From: Luteimonas aestuarii
Lineage (GTDB): Bacteria; Pseudomonadota; Gammaproteobacteria; Xanthomonadales; Xanthomonadaceae
DNA: 64,000 nt
Assembly (NCBI RefSeq): GCF_004357985.1
Contig: NZ_SMTF01000006.1
Span: forward strand, 1 to 64,000
Reading direction: 5' to 3'
A program made the translations under genes and the position numbers. The notes under the pieces are model-generated. The model made no database searches, was not told the origin of the DNA, and saw only the letters and a program-made list of their open reading frames with translations. Position 1 is the stretch's first letter, and each line of letters starts with the position of its first letter. This document shows, in pieces, positions 1 to 9,107 of the stretch.

Positions 1-627
1 CGCCGACAGGTTGCGCTGCGAGAGGTCGTGGCCGGCGTTGACGCCCAGCCCGGCGCGATGCGCGGCGATGGCCGTCGCGCGACAGGCACGCAAGGCGGCA
101 TCCGCGCTGCCGGCGGCATGGGCCTCGGCGAAGGGACCGGTGTACAGCTCGATCCGGTCAGCGCCCGCAGTTGCGGCGGCTGCCGTGTCCGCCCCGGCGT
201 CGGCGAACAGGCTGACGCGGCAGCCCAGCGACTTCAGCGCGGCGACGTGCGGATGCAGCGCGACCAGGTCGCGGGTGAAATCGAAGCCGTGGTCCGAAGT
301 GAGCTGTCCGTCGCTGTCCGGTACCAGGGTGGCCTGCGCCGGGCGCACAGCCTCACACAGTGCGAGGAACCCGGGATAACCGGGGCGTGCGGGGGCGAAC
401 GGGTTGCCTTCGAGATTGAACTCGACGCCGTAACCGCGCGCGATGTCGGCCAGCAGCAGTACGTCGTCATGGCGGATGTGCCGGGCATCCGGCCGCGGAT
501 GCACCGTGAGGCCATGCGCGCCGGCCTCGAGGCAGGTGCGTGCCGCGCGCGCAACGTCGGGCTCGCCGCCACCGCGCGAATTGCGCAGCACCGCGATCTT
601 GTTGAGGTTGACGCTGAGCCGGGTCAT
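1..627 (-). CDS. pdxJ: Pyridoxine 5'-phosphate synthase PdxJ, C-terminus outside the window
   Basis: PdxJ joins 3-amino-2-oxopropyl phosphate and 1-deoxyxylulose 5-phosphate into pyridoxine 5'-phosphate, the last step of de novo vitamin B6 synthesis, in the cytoplasm. The 209 codons present open with [20 protein letters not shown], the family N-terminus. They continue with the TIM-barrel motifs [38 protein letters not shown] and [12 protein letters not shown], and reach [11 protein letters not shown] at the edge. The family is about 240-255 residues, so roughly 40 residues are missing. The ATG at 627 is the only start that fits the family N-terminus. A small membrane-protein gene lies 19 bp upstream on the same strand. 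Confidence 0.95.
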   Translation of the reverse strand, partial: MTRLSVNLNKIAVLRNSRGGGEPDVARAARTCLEAGAHGLTVHPRPDARHIRHDDVLLLADIARGYGVEFNLEGNPFAPARPGYPGFLALCEAVRPAQATLVPDSDGQLTSDHGFDFTRDLVALHPHVAALKSLGCRVSLFADAGADTAAAATAGADRIELYTGPFAEAHAAGSADAALRACRATAIAAHRAGLGVNAGHDLSQRNLSA

Positions 628-646
628 GCCGGCACCTTGCGCCGGA

Positions 647-907
647 TCATGGCCCCGGTGGATCCCCTTGCGCCGCGGCGGCCTGTCGCGCCTGCGCCTG
701 CTCGCGCAGGCGGCGCAGTTCCTGCGGGTCGAGCATCAGCGTGTCGTCACGCGCCTGGTTGCCGATGCGCTGTGCCAACAAGCCCATGACCCAGAAGCCC
801 AGCAGCGCGAGCGCGGCCAACAGGCTGATCGCGGCCAACGCCACCGACGATGTGGTGAACGCGAGCGCAAAGGCAAGGATGGCGAACAGCAGGAACAGCC
901 AAGGCAT
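647..907 (-). CDS. Small membrane protein of unknown function (86 aa)
   Basis: I do not recognise this protein. Two hydrophobic segments (about residues 2-22 and 24-46) form a hairpin-like membrane anchor. A charged cytoplasmic-looking tail follows, containing [19 protein letters not shown], probably a short coiled coil. It lies just upstream of pdxJ on the same strand with a 19-bp gap, so the two may be co-transcribed. Codon bias and GC content match the neighbours, and no in-frame stop or competing ORF of better quality covers the stretch. The function cannot be inferred from the sequence. Confidence 0.65.
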   Translation of the reverse strand: MPWLFLLFAILAFALAFTTSSVALAAISLLAALALLGFWVMGLLAQRIGNQARDDTLMLDPQELRRLREQAQARQAAAAQGDPPGP

Positions 908-1011
908 GGCGAGGCCCCTTGTTGGGAACCGCGCCAGTCTACCCGCTCACGCGCAACACGCGGGCCGTCGGGTCGATGCCATCGGCCGCCGGTCGCCGCA
1001 TTCGCCACGGC

Positions 1012-2451
1012 TCACAGCAGGGGCGATGCCAGTCGCGCGAGGGCTTCAGGCACGCGCGCGGTGAGCAACGGCCGGTGCCGGCCCTGGCGCACGCGCGGCG
1101 CGCTGGCGAGGTCGGTCTCGATGACGCGATGCAACTGCGCAGCGATGCCCGGATCGTCGAACAGCATCGACACTTCGAAGTTGAGCCGGAAACTGCGGTG
1201 GTCGAAGTTGGCGCTTCCGATGATCGCCAGGTGGTCGTCCACCAGTAGCGACTTCGAATGCAGCATCCGCGGGCCGTACTCGTACACCTTCACGCCGGCT
1301 ACCAGCAGGGGCCCGAAGTACGAGCGTGCGGCCAGCGTGACCAGCCGCGAATCGCTCATGCGCGGCACCAGCAGGCGCACGTCCAGCCCCGCCAGTGCGG
1401 CCGAGGTCAGCGCCATCATCGCCGCCTCGCCGGGCACGAAGTAGGGCGTGGTCATCCACACCCGCTGCTTGGCGGCATGGATCGCACTGACATGCGCGCG
1501 GTGGATCGCTTCCCAGGACGAATCCGGCCCGGACGCCAGGACCTGCGCGGGCACGTCGCCCTTCGGCGGCAGCGCGGGCATGTCCGCGACCACGCTGGAG
1601 ATGAATTCGCGGCGGCCGGTGGCATAGGCCCAGTCCTCGACGAACAGCAGCTGCAGCGCGCGCACGGCGCGTCCTTCCAGGCGCAGGTGCAGGTCGCGAT
1701 AGGCATCCTCGCGCAGCGATTCGTCCTGGATGTCGCAGACGTTCATCCCGCCGGTGTAGGCGATGGCGCCATCGACCACCACGATCTTGCGATGCGTGCG
1801 CAGGTTGGTCCACGGCCGCGACCAGATCCGGCCGAAGCGCGGCGGGTGGAACCACGCCAGCTCGCCGCCCGCGGCCAGCAGGGGCGCGAAGAACCGCCTG
1901 GCCGCCGCCGAGCCGACCGCGTCCACCAGCAGGCGCACGCGCACGCCCGCGCGGGCGCGTTCGACCAGGGCATCGCGCAGTGCGGCACCGGTCTGGTCCG
2001 GCTGCCAGATGTAGTACTCCAGGTGCACGTGCTGTCGCGCGCGGGCGACGTCCTGCAGCAGCGCGGCGTACTTCGCCGCACCGTCCACCAGCAGGCGCAC
2101 ATCGGTGGCGGTGGTCATCGGCAGCCGCGTTGCCGCCTGCACCATCCGCGCGATCTCGGCGGCCTCTTCGTCCATCGGAAGGGTGTCGTCCGGCAGCGTC
2201 GAGCGGCTGCGAGAGCGGCGCAGGCGGTGGCGGCGGATCTTCTGCGGCCCGAACACGTGGTAGACCAGGAACCCGACGTAAGGCAGCAGCGCCAGCCCCA
2301 GCAGCCAGCTGAGCGTGGCCACGGGCTCCCGCTTCTGCAGCACGATCCAGCCGCCCAGGAGCAGCAGGTAGAGCAGCCAGCCGAGGACGAGCAATGCCGC
2401 CCAGAAGTTTCCGGCAAGTGGCTCCAGCCAGGCGAAGACACGATCAGGCAT
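1012..2451 (-). CDS. cls: Cardiolipin synthase (phospholipase D family)
   Basis: It makes cardiolipin by transferring a phosphatidyl group between two phosphatidylglycerol molecules (or from PE) in the inner membrane. The 479 residues are typical of ClsA-type enzymes. There are two N-terminal membrane segments (about 15-37 and 44-65, the second in the PLDc_N pattern with VYHVFGPQKIRRHR), then two PLD domains. Both catalytic HKD motifs are intact: HRKIVVVDGAIAYTGGMN in the first domain and HSKSLLVDDHLAIIGSANFD in the second. The start ATG at 2451 precedes the first membrane segment. It is transcribed alone, and the 342-bp region upstream is shared with the divergent radical SAM gene. Confidence 0.95.
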   Translation of the reverse strand: MPDRVFAWLEPLAGNFWAALLVLGWLLYLLLLGGWIVLQKREPVATLSWLLGLALLPYVGFLVYHVFGPQKIRRHRLRRSRSRSTLPDDTLPMDEEAAEIARMVQAATRLPMTTATDVRLLVDGAAKYAALLQDVARARQHVHLEYYIWQPDQTGAALRDALVERARAGVRVRLLVDAVGSAAARRFFAPLLAAGGELAWFHPPRFGRIWSRPWTNLRTHRKIVVVDGAIAYTGGMNVCDIQDESLREDAYRDLHLRLEGRAVRALQLLFVEDWAYATGRREFISSVVADMPALPPKGDVPAQVLASGPDSSWEAIHRAHVSAIHAAKQRVWMTTPYFVPGEAAMMALTSAALAGLDVRLLVPRMSDSRLVTLAARSYFGPLLVAGVKVYEYGPRMLHSKSLLVDDHLAIIGSANFDHRSFRLNFEVSMLFDDPGIAAQLHRVIETDLASAPRVRQGRHRPLLTARVPEALARLASPLL

Positions 2452-2793
2452 GGGACAGGGGCCAACGGGGCGGGGCTACAGCATAGGGCCGCGGGATGCA
2501 TTGGGTTCGCATCGCCAAGGCGGCCGCACGCCCCGCGGTTGTGCCAGGAGAACGCCTGGCGCGTGCCGCCTGGCCTCCGAGGAGGAGAAGCGAAATGCCA
2601 CGCCGCACGGACATCGCCTCCCGGGCGCCGCAGGACGGCCCGGCCTTGCGGGCAACTGCACCATGCGCTCCCCGGGCCGCCGGTGCGTCCCGGTGCCGTG
2701 GGACCGAGGCCGTCGAACGCCTTGCCATCGTCCCGCCGCAAACCGACATGGCTGGTCGCCGCAATTGCGACGCCAACGGCGTAGTCTCGCGGC
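2452..2793. other. Intergenic region between divergent cls and the radical SAM gene
   Basis: This 342-bp divergent spacer should hold the promoters of both flanking genes. I find no convincing RNA gene or palindrome. A strong Shine-Dalgarno-like GGAGGAG (2581-2587) precedes an ATG at 2595. The frame it opens is rich in Arg, Pro and Ala, resembles no family, and runs deep into the radical SAM gene in the wrong frame, so I do not call it a gene. Confidence 0.4.
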
Positions 2794-3906
2794 ATGTCCC
2801 ACGGCCGCACCATGTCCACCACCCCGCCCGCCATCGCGCCAATCAAGGGGCGTGGCGCGGCCTCGCAAGTGGTCGGGCGGTTCGAGGTCACCAGCGCGCA
2901 TGCCGAAGACGATGGTTGGGGATCGCTGCACGCGCGCGCCGAGGAAGATCCGTCGCCGCATCCCGACACCCGCGTCCGGGAGGAGCGCGCCCGCAGCGTG
3001 GTCAGCCGCAACGACTCGCCCGACATCTCTTTCAGCCAGTCGGTCAACCCGTATCGCGGCTGCGAGCACGGCTGCGTTTATTGCTTCGCGCGCCCCTCGC
3101 ACGCCTATCTCAACCTGTCGCCGGGTTTGGACTTCGAGACGCAGCTGTTCGCCAAAACCAATGCCGCCGAACGCCTGCGCGCCGAGTTCGCGCGACCGAA
3201 GTATCGCTGCGCCCCGATCGCGCTCGGCATCAACACCGATGCCTACCAGCCGATCGAGCGCCGCTACCGCATCACACGGTCGCTGATCGAGGTGATGGCC
3301 GAGTGCCTCCATCCCTTCAGCCTGATCACCAAGAACGCCATGGTGCTGCGCGACCTCGACCTGCTGGCGCCGCTGGCCGCGCAGCGCCTGGTGACGGTGT
3401 ACTTCTCCGTGACCACGCTGGACAACAGGCTGTCGGCGCGGATGGAGCCGCGCGCGTCGGCACCGCATGCGCGGCTGCGCGCGATGCGCCAGCTGGCGGA
3501 GGCGGGCGTACCGGTCGGCGTGATGGTCGCGCCGGTGGTGCCGATGGTCAACGATCGCGAACTGGAAGCCATCCTCGAGGCCGCCCACGATGCCGGCGCG
3601 CGCGCCGCGGGCTACGTGCTGCTGCGCCTGCCGCACGAATTGAAGGCGATCTGGCAGGAATGGTTGCAGCTGCACTATCCCGAGCGCGCCGGGCACGTGA
3701 TGAGCCTGGTGCGGCAGATGCGCGGTGGCAAGGACTACGACAGCGCCTTCGGCAAGCGCATGCGCGGCGAGGGGCCGTTCGCCGACCTGCTGGCGGCTCG
3801 GTTCCGCAAGGCGCATCGCCGGCTCGGCTTCGGCCGCCTGCCGCCTCTGGACTGTGATCGCTTCGTGCCGCCGGCGAAGGACGCGTCGCAGGGCCGCCTG
3901 TTCTGA
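2794..3906 (+). CDS. PA0069-family radical SAM protein
   Basis: This is a radical S-adenosylmethionine enzyme of the PA0069/Rv2578c type, related to spore photoproduct lyase; the substrate is unknown. The cluster-binding motif CX3CX2C is Cys90, Cys94 and Cys97 within YRGCEHGCVYCFARPSHAY. It is preceded by the conserved FSQSVNPYRGC and followed by ETQLFAK and IALGINTDAYQPIE, which are family hallmarks. The length of 370 aa is normal. A second in-frame ATG six codons later (2812) is an alternative start. The conserved core begins well after both. A TAGTCT element 6 bp upstream of ATG 2794 could be a minus-10 box of a nearly leaderless promoter. Confidence 0.9.
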   Translation: MSHGRTMSTTPPAIAPIKGRGAASQVVGRFEVTSAHAEDDGWGSLHARAEEDPSPHPDTRVREERARSVVSRNDSPDISFSQSVNPYRGCEHGCVYCFARPSHAYLNLSPGLDFETQLFAKTNAAERLRAEFARPKYRCAPIALGINTDAYQPIERRYRITRSLIEVMAECLHPFSLITKNAMVLRDLDLLAPLAAQRLVTVYFSVTTLDNRLSARMEPRASAPHARLRAMRQLAEAGVPVGVMVAPVVPMVNDRELEAILEAAHDAGARAAGYVLLRLPHELKAIWQEWLQLHYPERAGHVMSLVRQMRGGKDYDSAFGKRMRGEGPFADLLAARFRKAHRRLGFGRLPPLDCDRFVPPAKDASQGRLF

Positions 3907-4031
3907 GGCCTGACGACCGCGCGGGGCGAGGATGAATGCACGCTGCCCGCGCAGGGATGATGACCGCGCCTGCACGGGTCGATTCCGTACACTCGGGCGC
4001 ACCCTGCCGCTGGAATCCTGCGGACACCGCG

Positions 4032-5105
4032 ATGCCTGCCCAGACCACCCGCAACGACGCGCTGCTGGCCTACGCCCGCTGCGGCATGGCCATGGTGGCG
4101 GCCAGCGGCGAGTGGCTGGCCGTCAATCCGGCGCTGTGCCGGCTGCTCGGTGAGCCGGCGGACGCCTTGGTGGGCGAGGCTGCGCATCGGCGCCTGTTCC
4201 CCGACAACGCCGCGCGCATCGATGCGGTGCTGCACGGACTCGCCGGCGGCGTGGCGATGCGGCTCGGGCTGGATGTCGATTTCCGCCACGCCGATGGCAC
4301 GCAGCTGCGCCTCGAACTCGATGCCGACCTGCTGCCCGACGCGGGCAATGGCAACGAGTTGTTGCTGCAGGTGCACGACGCCACCGCCGCGCATCGTGCG
4401 CAGGCGGCGCTGGACGCGGTGAACCACCAGCAGGAACAAGTGGCCTTCGGCATTTCCCACGACCTGCGTGCCGCGCTGCGCGGCATCGAGGGCTTTGCCA
4501 GCCAGTTGGCGAAGCAGCCGCTGGATGCGCAAGGTGTCGAGCATCTGGACCGCGTGCGCAGCGCGGTATCGCATGCAGGCGCCCTGGTGGATTCGCTGGT
4601 GCAGCTGATGCGTGCCACGACCGCGCCGCATGACGAAGACGTGGTGGACGTCAGCATGCTGGCGGCGTGGACCATCGCCGAGCTGCAGGATGCCGAGCCC
4701 GGGCGCGAGGCGGTGTACGACATCCAGCCCGATGTCCTCGTGCGCGGGGACGAGCGCCAGCTGCGGCGCATGCTGCAGCACCTGCTGCACAACGCCTGGA
4801 AGTTCTCCGCGACCCGGGAGCGCGTCGAGATCGCATTCAGCGCCGTCGCCGGCGATGCCGGGCGTTGCACCCTGTGCATCCGCGACCACGGCAGCGGATT
4901 CGACATGCGCTATGCGGACCGGCTGTTCGTGCCGTTCCGGCGCCTGCATGGCGCGGACGATGGCGGCGGCCCGGGATTGGGGCTGGCGATCGTGCAGGCC
5001 ATCGTGCAGCGACATGGGGGCCGCGCGTGGGTGGAGTCGGAACCGGGAGCCGGCAGCCGGTTTTACGTAGAATTGCCCGGAGTCGACGCAGGGAGCACCC
5101 CATGA
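4032..5105 (+). CDS. PAS-type sensor histidine kinase of the bacteriophytochrome-kinase class
   Basis: This is a cytoplasmic two-component kinase. Residues 10-120 resemble a degenerate PAS domain (AMVAASGEWLAVNPALCRLLG). A HisKA domain follows with the phospho-acceptor His143 in FGISHDLRAALRGIEGF, the form found in phytochrome-type kinases. The HATPase domain has the N box HLLHNAWKFSA, DHGSGFD and GGPGLGLAIV. There are no membrane segments and no chromophore-binding GAF/PHY domain. I chose ATG 4032; ATGs at 3936 and 3957 would add a non-conserved tail. Its stop overlaps the start of the response-regulator gene by 4 bp (ATGA), so the two are translationally coupled. A TACACT hexamer near 3988 may be a minus-10 box. 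Confidence 0.85.
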   Translation: MPAQTTRNDALLAYARCGMAMVAASGEWLAVNPALCRLLGEPADALVGEAAHRRLFPDNAARIDAVLHGLAGGVAMRLGLDVDFRHADGTQLRLELDADLLPDAGNGNELLLQVHDATAAHRAQAALDAVNHQQEQVAFGISHDLRAALRGIEGFASQLAKQPLDAQGVEHLDRVRSAVSHAGALVDSLVQLMRATTAPHDEDVVDVSMLAAWTIAELQDAEPGREAVYDIQPDVLVRGDERQLRRMLQHLLHNAWKFSATRERVEIAFSAVAGDAGRCTLCIRDHGSGFDMRYADRLFVPFRRLHGADDGGGPGLGLAIVQAIVQRHGGRAWVESEPGAGSRFYVELPGVDAGSTP

Positions 5106-5542
5106 CCGCCCAGGACATCCTGCTGGTGGAGGACAACCCGGACGATGTGGAACTGACCCGCATCGCCTTCGCCGAAGCCGGCATCGACGGCCGGCTGGCC
5201 GTGGTGCGCGATGGCGCCGAGGCGCTGGACTACCTGTTCGCGCGCGGTGCGCACGCCGGGCGCGACCCCGATGCGCTGCCGGCGATCGTGCTGCTCGACC
5301 TCAACCTGCCCAAGCTCGATGGCCGCGAAGTGCTGCAGGGCATCCGCTCCGACCCGCGCACGCGCAAGCTGCCGGTGGTGGTGCTGACCACCAGCGACGA
5401 GCCGTTCGACGTCGAGGCCAGCTACGCGCTGGGCGTGAACAGCTACATCCGCAAGCCGGTGGATTTCGACCAGTTCGTCGCCGTGGTCAAGCAGATCGGG
5501 CTGTACTGGCTGGTGCTGAACCAGCCGCGCGTGGACGCGTGA
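5102..5542 (+). CDS. Single-domain response regulator (Rcp1-like)
   Basis: This 146-residue receiver domain has no output domain. It resembles Rcp1-type partners of phytochrome kinases, with ILLVEDNPDDVELTRIAF at the N-terminus. Asp66 in VLLDLNLPKLDG is the phospho-acceptor, VVVLTTSDEP carries the conserved Thr/Ser, and IRKPVDFDQF carries the conserved Lys. The long insertion between beta-2 and beta-3 (FARGAHAGRDPDALP) is typical of the Rcp1 class. ATG 5102 overlaps the kinase stop (ATGA), so the kinase and regulator form a cognate pair. With no effector domain, it presumably acts by protein-protein contact or in a phosphorelay. Confidence 0.9.
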   Translation: MTAQDILLVEDNPDDVELTRIAFAEAGIDGRLAVVRDGAEALDYLFARGAHAGRDPDALPAIVLLDLNLPKLDGREVLQGIRSDPRTRKLPVVVLTTSDEPFDVEASYALGVNSYIRKPVDFDQFVAVVKQIGLYWLVLNQPRVDA

Positions 5543-6063
5543 CCGCGGGCGCGATGCTCGAACTTCCGGTGAGGGAGCCTTGCGACCTCTGCGTCGCGGC
5601 ACGCGACGAACCATGGAAGGTCATCGACGAGGGCGAACACACGCTGACGGTGATCAATCCCTGGCAGTTCGAGGTCGGCCAGTGCTGCGTCATCACGCGG
5701 CGGCATGTCGCGACGCTCCTCGAGCTTTCCGACCCGGAGTGTGCGGCCATCCTGGCCGCGGCCAGGCGTGTCGCAGGGGCGCTGGTCGGCGCCTATCGTC
5801 CACTCGGAATCCTGACGTTCCAGAACAACGGGGTCTACAGCGGGCAGGAAACGCCGCACTTCCATTTCCACGTCGTGCCGCGGCAGCCGGGCAGCGACTG
5901 GGGGATCGGTCCGCCCCAACTCGCGACGTTCGACGGTGCGGGACGCGAGCCGGGCACCGCGCATGATTCCGCCGGAGACATGCAGCGACGCGAGCGTGTG
6001 CAGGCGTCCGTGGCGCAACTTGCCGAGACGGTGCGCAAGATTCGTTCGAACCTGCCGGCGTAG
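5539..6063 (+). CDS. HIT family nucleotide hydrolase/transferase
   Basis: HIT proteins hydrolyse or transfer nucleoside monophosphates from dinucleoside polyphosphates or AMP conjugates. The histidine triad is H107, H109 and H111 in TPHFHFHVVPR. An upstream Cys pair (PCDLC) resembles the N-terminal zinc site of many HIT proteins. The strand TLTVINPWQFEVGQCCVITRRHV has the usual Fhit/HINT pattern. The GTG at 5539 overlaps the regulator stop by 4 bp. An in-frame ATG at 5554, five codons later, is an equally possible start. It is the third gene of a kinase-regulator-HIT operon, although no functional link is evident from the sequence. Confidence 0.85.
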   Translation: MTAGAMLELPVREPCDLCVAARDEPWKVIDEGEHTLTVINPWQFEVGQCCVITRRHVATLLELSDPECAAILAAARRVAGALVGAYRPLGILTFQNNGVYSGQETPHFHFHVVPRQPGSDWGIGPPQLATFDGAGREPGTAHDSAGDMQRRERVQASVAQLAETVRKIRSNLPA

Positions 6064-6202
6064 CACGCCATCGTCAAGCCGGGGATTCTGCTTCCTGAAT
6101 CGATGCGAGGGCACGGGTGTCCTGGCGTTCACCGGGGAGACGATGCCTGGACGGCGGGGCCGGAGTCGCGCGGGCATGGGCTGCTGCGCCAACCTGAAAC
6201 CA

Positions 6203-6904
6203 TCAACCACCGCCGTAGAGCGTTTCCGCGCGCTGGAACAGGATCCAGCTGGTGGCGATGAACTTGTCGCCACCAGCCGGACGGTTGCCGCGATGGGTGT
6301 GCGTGAACGCAGTGGGCGCGAGCAGCAGGTCGCCGGTGCGCGGCGCGACCTTGCGCTGCTGGAACAGGAATTCGGTCTCGCCGTCGTCGAAGCCGTCGTT
6401 GAGGTACAGCGTCCACAGCAGGTGGCGGTGCAATGGCTCGCAATCGGCGCCGCGCGGGTACAGCTCGCAGTGCCAGTACGGATAGCCCCCTTCGCCCGCC
6501 GCATACCACTGCAGGTTGATCGCACCGGGCCGCAGGCAGGTGCGCGCCAGCTGGCCCAGGGCCTTGTCGTCCATCGCCGCGATGTCCTCAGCCGACAGCC
6601 GGCGCAGCGTGCCGTCCTCGCCGGGGACCTGCAGCATCAGTGGCGCCACGAGTGCCTGCGGGTACTTGCGCAGGTAAGCCAGCAGGCCGCCGTAGACCGC
6701 GACATTCAGTGCCTGCGCCACGTCGGCCCAGTCGCCGCGGCCTTCCAGCGACAGGTCGCGGCTGCGCTTGAGGTCGGGGAACACGCCGCCGCCGATCCGT
6801 CCCGGCTGCAGCTGTGCGCTGTCGTGCATCCGCGCCACGATCGTCGCGCAGGTCTCCGCCGGCAGTACGGATGGAAAGACTTCGATGAAATCAACGTTGG
6901 ACAT
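6203..6904 (-). CDS. 2-oxoglutarate/Fe(II)-dependent oxygenase family protein
   Basis: This is probably a prolyl-4-hydroxylase-like dioxygenase of 233 aa. Candidate iron ligands are H145 and E147 in YPYWHCELYP (an HxE variant of the usual HxD) and H202 or H204 in FTHTHRG. K214 in GGDKFIATSWILF could bind 2-oxoglutarate. The double-stranded beta-helix pattern HRHLLWTLYLNDGFDDGETEFLF is characteristic. The substrate is unknown. It follows the TonB receptor gene with a 20-bp gap on the same strand. Receptor-oxygenase pairs are known from iron uptake loci such as piuA-piuC, but this protein does not show the PiuC N-terminus, so an iron role is only a guess. It converges on the HIT gene. Confidence 0.75.
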   Translation of the reverse strand: MSNVDFIEVFPSVLPAETCATIVARMHDSAQLQPGRIGGGVFPDLKRSRDLSLEGRGDWADVAQALNVAVYGGLLAYLRKYPQALVAPLMLQVPGEDGTLRRLSAEDIAAMDDKALGQLARTCLRPGAINLQWYAAGEGGYPYWHCELYPRGADCEPLHRHLLWTLYLNDGFDDGETEFLFQQRKVAPRTGDLLLAPTAFTHTHRGNRPAGGDKFIATSWILFQRAETLYGGG

Positions 6905-6924
6905 GGACGCGCGCCGACGGGGAC

Positions 6925-9060
6925 TCAGTGATTGTCGCCAGCCGCCCATTGCCAGCGCAAACCCGCCAGTACGCCGCGGCCCGGGCCGGGCTCGTGGAAG
7001 CGGCCGTTGCCTTCGTTGACGATGATCGATCCCACGTGCGTGCGGTCGAGCAGGTTGTCGATGCGAAGGAAGGCGCGCAGCGTGCCGTGCGGGACCGCCC
7101 ACTGCCGCGATGCCTCGACGTGCGCCAAGGCGTGTCCTGGCGCGCGTTCGCTGCCGCGATCGTTGACGGATACCGAAGCGATCGCCTGCGCCTCCAGTGC
7201 CAGTCGCCAGTCCGCGCGCTGCCACTGCAGGCGCGTGAACAGCTGCTGCCGTGGCACGCCCGGGATCGCGGTGCCGGGCGGCAGCCGTTCCACCGGTTCG
7301 GTGCAGCCGGCGCCGACGCACAGCGGGAAGCCGTCGCGGAAGCGCGCGTCGATCCAGGTGTAGGCGAGTTGTGCCTGCCACGCTTCGGCGAACGGCAGCG
7401 TCGCGCCGATCTCGATGCCCTCGCGCACGCTGCGCCCGACGTTGCGAAAGCTGCTGCGCCCGGCGACGTTGCGCGCCACCGCGATCTCGTCGTCGGTCGT
7501 GGCGCGGAACAGCGCGGCCTCCACGCGTACCGCGCCCGCGCGCCACTTCGCGCCCAGCTCCACGTTGCGGCTGGTCGCCGGGCGCAGGTCGAACGCCAGG
7601 CCCGCGCCGCCATCGGCGCGATAGCCGAGTTCGTTGAAGGTCGGCGTTTCGAAGCCGCGGCCGGCGGACAGGTACACGCGTGCATCGTCGTGCGGCGAGA
7701 ACACCACCCCCGCGACCGGCGTGGTCTGCGCGTAGCGGACGCGGCCGCTGTCGTCGGGGTTGCTGTCGGTGATGTAGTCGTCGTCCGCGCGGAAGTCGAC
7801 GCGGCTGCGGCGCACGCCGGCCTGCACCGCCCAGCGCGGCGCAACCTGCCACCAGGCCTGCGCGTACTGGTCGAGGTTCCGTACGCGGTTGCGCTCGTCG
7901 CGTCGCAGCGCACCGCGCACGCCAAGCGCCTCGCCGATGAAGTTCTCGAACCCGCGGCGGTGCTGGCGCATGGCATCGGCATTGCCGCCGATGGCGACCT
8001 CGAACGGACGATCCGCCAGCAGCCCCGTCCAGTTCCAGCGCAGGTCGAAGCCGTGGTATCCGCCATCGAGGTCGATCACGCCGCCGGCATTGAGCGGATT
8101 GGCCTGCGCGGCCACCGGCAGCGCGAGGAATTGCTCCACCTCGCGCTGCCCGCCGTAGGCCATCGCGCGCAGCACGTGGCCGTCGCCGACCGGTTGCTCG
8201 AAGGTCATGCCCAGTTGCCGCTGCGCCACCGACTTGCGGGTATCGAACTGCGTCGCCACCGGGGCGACCTGGCGTGGATCGGCGCGATATTGCGTCCAGG
8301 TCAGGCCCAGCGGGTCCTGTGCATCCGGTGCATCCAGCGCATTCGCCACCACCTGCAATCGCCCGCCTCGCGCCGTGTCCAGATGCCACTTGCCATTGAA
8401 CGTGGTGCGCCGCGCGGCGCTGTGCGCGCGCCAGCCATCGGTCTCGAAGCGCGACAGCGACAGCGCATACCCGGAGGCGCCACCCCCACCGCGCACACCC
8501 GCCGACAGCGCGTGGCTGGCGTGGCGGCCACTGCTGGCCTGCACGTGGCCCTGCGTCGGCGCCACGCCATCGGCGGTCCACAGTTGCAGCACGCCGCCGG
8601 ACGAGTTGCCGTGCAGCGCCGAGAACGGCCCGCGCAAGACTTCGATGCGCTCCGCGCCGGCCAGTGCGAAATGCGAGACCTGCCCCTGGCCGTCCGGCAT
8701 GGTCGCCGGGATGCCGTCCGCGTACAGGCGCAGCCCACGCACGCCGAAGGTTGCGCGCGCACCGAACCCACGCAGCGACAGCTGCAGGTCCTGCGCATAG
8801 TTGCCGCGGTCGCGCGCCACCAGTCCGGGAACCGCATCGAGAAACTCCGAGACGTGCACGCCCGCAGTGGCGGCGTTGCCATCGACTGCGATTCGCGAGA
8901 CCGACGCAGGCGTATCGAACGCGGCCACGCCGCGCAGCGGGCCCGACGTGACCACCACGCGATCGAGGTCGGCGGCGTCTGCTTGCGCTTGCGCAAAGGC
9001 GACGGCGGGCAGCAACGCGGCGGACACCGCCGCGGCGAGGAGAATGGGGGAAGAGCGCAT
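6925..9060 (-). CDS. TonB-dependent outer-membrane receptor
   Basis: This energy-coupled outer-membrane channel is 711 residues long. It has a signal peptide (MRSSPILLAAAVSAALLPAVAFAQA), then a TonB-box-like LDRVVVTSG. The plug domain has the usual motifs (SEFLDAVPGLVARD, QLSLRGFGARATFGVRG, IEVLRGPFSALHGNSSGGVL). A 22-strand barrel region follows with the late motif GRGFETPTFNELGYR, typical of OprC/FecA-like receptors. ATG 9060 starts the signal peptide; the open frame continues upstream but that part belongs to the regulator gene in another frame. The ligand is not evident. The preceding genes encode a two-component system 47 bp away, which may control the receptor. Confidence 0.92.
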   Translation of the reverse strand: MRSSPILLAAAVSAALLPAVAFAQAQADAADLDRVVVTSGPLRGVAAFDTPASVSRIAVDGNAATAGVHVSEFLDAVPGLVARDRGNYAQDLQLSLRGFGARATFGVRGLRLYADGIPATMPDGQGQVSHFALAGAERIEVLRGPFSALHGNSSGGVLQLWTADGVAPTQGHVQASSGRHASHALSAGVRGGGGASGYALSLSRFETDGWRAHSAARRTTFNGKWHLDTARGGRLQVVANALDAPDAQDPLGLTWTQYRADPRQVAPVATQFDTRKSVAQRQLGMTFEQPVGDGHVLRAMAYGGQREVEQFLALPVAAQANPLNAGGVIDLDGGYHGFDLRWNWTGLLADRPFEVAIGGNADAMRQHRRGFENFIGEALGVRGALRRDERNRVRNLDQYAQAWWQVAPRWAVQAGVRRSRVDFRADDDYITDSNPDDSGRVRYAQTTPVAGVVFSPHDDARVYLSAGRGFETPTFNELGYRADGGAGLAFDLRPATSRNVELGAKWRAGAVRVEAALFRATTDDEIAVARNVAGRSSFRNVGRSVREGIEIGATLPFAEAWQAQLAYTWIDARFRDGFPLCVGAGCTEPVERLPPGTAIPGVPRQQLFTRLQWQRADWRLALEAQAIASVSVNDRGSERAPGHALAHVEASRQWAVPHGTLRAFLRIDNLLDRTHVGSIIVNEGNGRFHEPGPGRGVLAGLRWQWAAGDNH

Positions 9061-9107
9061 GCGGCCAGCATACCGCCGGGCCGTGACCGGCGCGTGTTCT
9101 GCGCTGC

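Noticed and set aside
2595-3857. Long plus-strand frame with a strong GGAGGAG ribosome-binding site
   Set aside because: The translation is Arg/Pro/Ala-rich with no family similarity, and from 2794 on it overlaps the clear radical SAM gene in another frame.
9061-9107. Cobalamin riboswitch before the TonB receptor
   Set aside because: The spacer is only 47 bp and has no B12-box-like sequence.
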